From assembly GCF_027744825.2 (NCBI RefSeq), contig NC_071348.1, positions 17,207,563 through 17,271,562 of the forward strand: a DNA stretch of 64,000 nt, read 5' to 3'. A model generated the notes under the pieces. The model saw only the letters and a list, made by a program, of their open reading frames with translations. It ran no database searches and was not told where the DNA came from. This stretch comes from Synchiropus splendidus. Taxonomy: Eukaryota > Chordata > Actinopteri > Syngnathiformes > Callionymidae. A program made the translations under genes and the position numbers. Every line of letters starts with the position of its first letter. Positions within the stretch are counted from its first letter, which is position 1. Shown piece by piece: positions 63,657 through 64,000 of the stretch.

Positions 63657-64000
63657 GATAACTTTGGAACAACACTTCAGACAGCTTAGATTTGATGTGC
63701 AAGTACTAGTAAGACCCTTTCTGCTATAGTGGGAGGTGAACATTTCATGTTCTGAAGCTTCCCTGAGAAGTTATGGCACAATGCGGAAAACGCGTTTTCA
63801 GGCTGAGATAAGGTCGTTTCCGGAACGCCAAACATTAAAATCTTGATAACTTTGGAAAAACACTTCAAACAGCTTAGATTTGATGTGCAACTACTAGAAA
63901 GACCCTTTCTGCTATAGTGGGAGGTGAGCATTTCATGTTCTGAAGCATCCCTGAGAAGTTATGGCACAATGCGTAAAACGCGTTTTCAGGCTGAGATAAG

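Larger units (their letters stand above)
37558..64000. repeat. 188-bp satellite array, right part (about 141 monomers)
   Basis: Continuation of the same array in the same orientation and register. It has the same conserved blocks (AAAACGCGTTTT, TTCCGGAA, AGAAAGACCCTTTCT). It runs to the end of the window without reaching unique sequence. No gene or second mobile element is visible. Confidence 0.97.
59421..64000. repeat. Satellite array to the window end
   Basis: Gene-free array. About 59420-59675 matches about 52090-52345 (offset about 7331, 39 monomers). About 60010-60430 matches about 62266-62690 (offset 2256; marker GTTTTCAGATTGTGATAAGG). The last 700 bp hold a dimer duplication, listed separately. 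Confidence 0.92.

Noticed and set aside
138..63931. More than 150 open frames of 60-130 aa on both strands inside the satellite, many with similar proteins
   Set aside because: They repeat with the 188-bp monomer, and 188 is not divisible by 3, so the frame shifts at each monomer. Similar frames exist on both strands, there are no introns, signals or domain motifs, and copies are broken at random. Similarity is due to the repeat, not to a gene family.
1..64000. CENP-B box in monomers with TTTCGAAAAACACTTC
   Set aside because: TTCG and the following A fit the box, but the required CGGG is CTTC. CENP-B boxes are known mainly from mammals.
1..64000. Steroid hormone response element in GAACATTTCATGTTC
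   Set aside because: Half-sites GAACA and TGTTC are 5 bases apart; the known element needs 3. It is kept only as a dyad.
1..64000. CRISPR array
   Set aside because: The repeats are contiguous 188-bp monomers without unique spacers and there are no cas genes. The window is eukaryotic satellite DNA.
1..64000. Additional transposons, tRNA, rRNA or unique genes within the array
   Set aside because: Scanning in 188-bp phase showed continuous monomers everywhere except 34297-37557, and the total length leaves no room for other insertions beyond a few bases.

Overview
This window is almost entirely a tandem satellite array in a eukaryotic genome. A monomer of 188 bp (about 41% GC in the consensus I read) repeats roughly 323 times, head to tail and in one orientation, from base 1 to base 64000. 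The only interruption is one LTR retrotransposon insertion at 34297-37557. The array runs off both ends. No cellular gene, tRNA, rRNA or CRISPR array is visible. The many 60-130 aa open frames inside the satellite are by-products of the repeat.

The organism is probably a vertebrate, most likely a teleost fish. This is inferred from the style of the LTR element (Ty3/gypsy of the Tf1/sushi type: TG...CA ends, long G-run polypurine tract, apparent self-primed reverse transcription), plus a long satellite block of a kind typical of centromeric or pericentromeric heterochromatin. I do not recognise the satellite by name.

Layout. (1) 1-9934: a roughly 6.4-kb block (1-6384) followed by a shortened second copy (6385-9934); inside the first block lies a pair of 940-bp five-monomer units that look identical. 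(2) 9935-28754: a mixed array with small local duplications (3-mer at 10.5-11.6 kb, adjacent identical monomers at 14.3-14.7 kb, 4-mers at 15.0-16.2 and 24.3-25.5 kb) and a rearranged 200-bp monomer with a perfect 32-bp palindrome at 22900-22931. (3) 28755-32516: two copies of a ten-monomer, 1881-bp unit. (4) 32517-34296: array up to the insertion. (5) 34297-37557: the retrotransposon, with a 5-bp target duplication, a 780-bp 5' LTR, a 1672-bp internal region with one GC-rich 529-aa proline-rich repeat ORF, a polypurine tract and an 809-bp 3' LTR; it has no pol and so is non-autonomous. (6) 37558-64000: array again, with 8/9-mer, 11-mer, 12-mer, 15-mer and dimer duplications.

The array is kept in register. 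After subtracting the insertion and one target duplication, HindIII-phase positions at the two ends differ from 322 x 188 by only about 8 bp. Nearly all duplications are whole multiples of 188 bp (2, 3, 4, 5, 8, 9, 10, 12, 13, 15, 39 monomers), as expected from unequal exchange and conversion. The monomer carries up to six short dyad symmetries. The most notable points are the likely self-priming site of the retrotransposon, its in-frame repeat ORF, and the dyad-rich monomer. Block boundaries were found by eye and are approximate.
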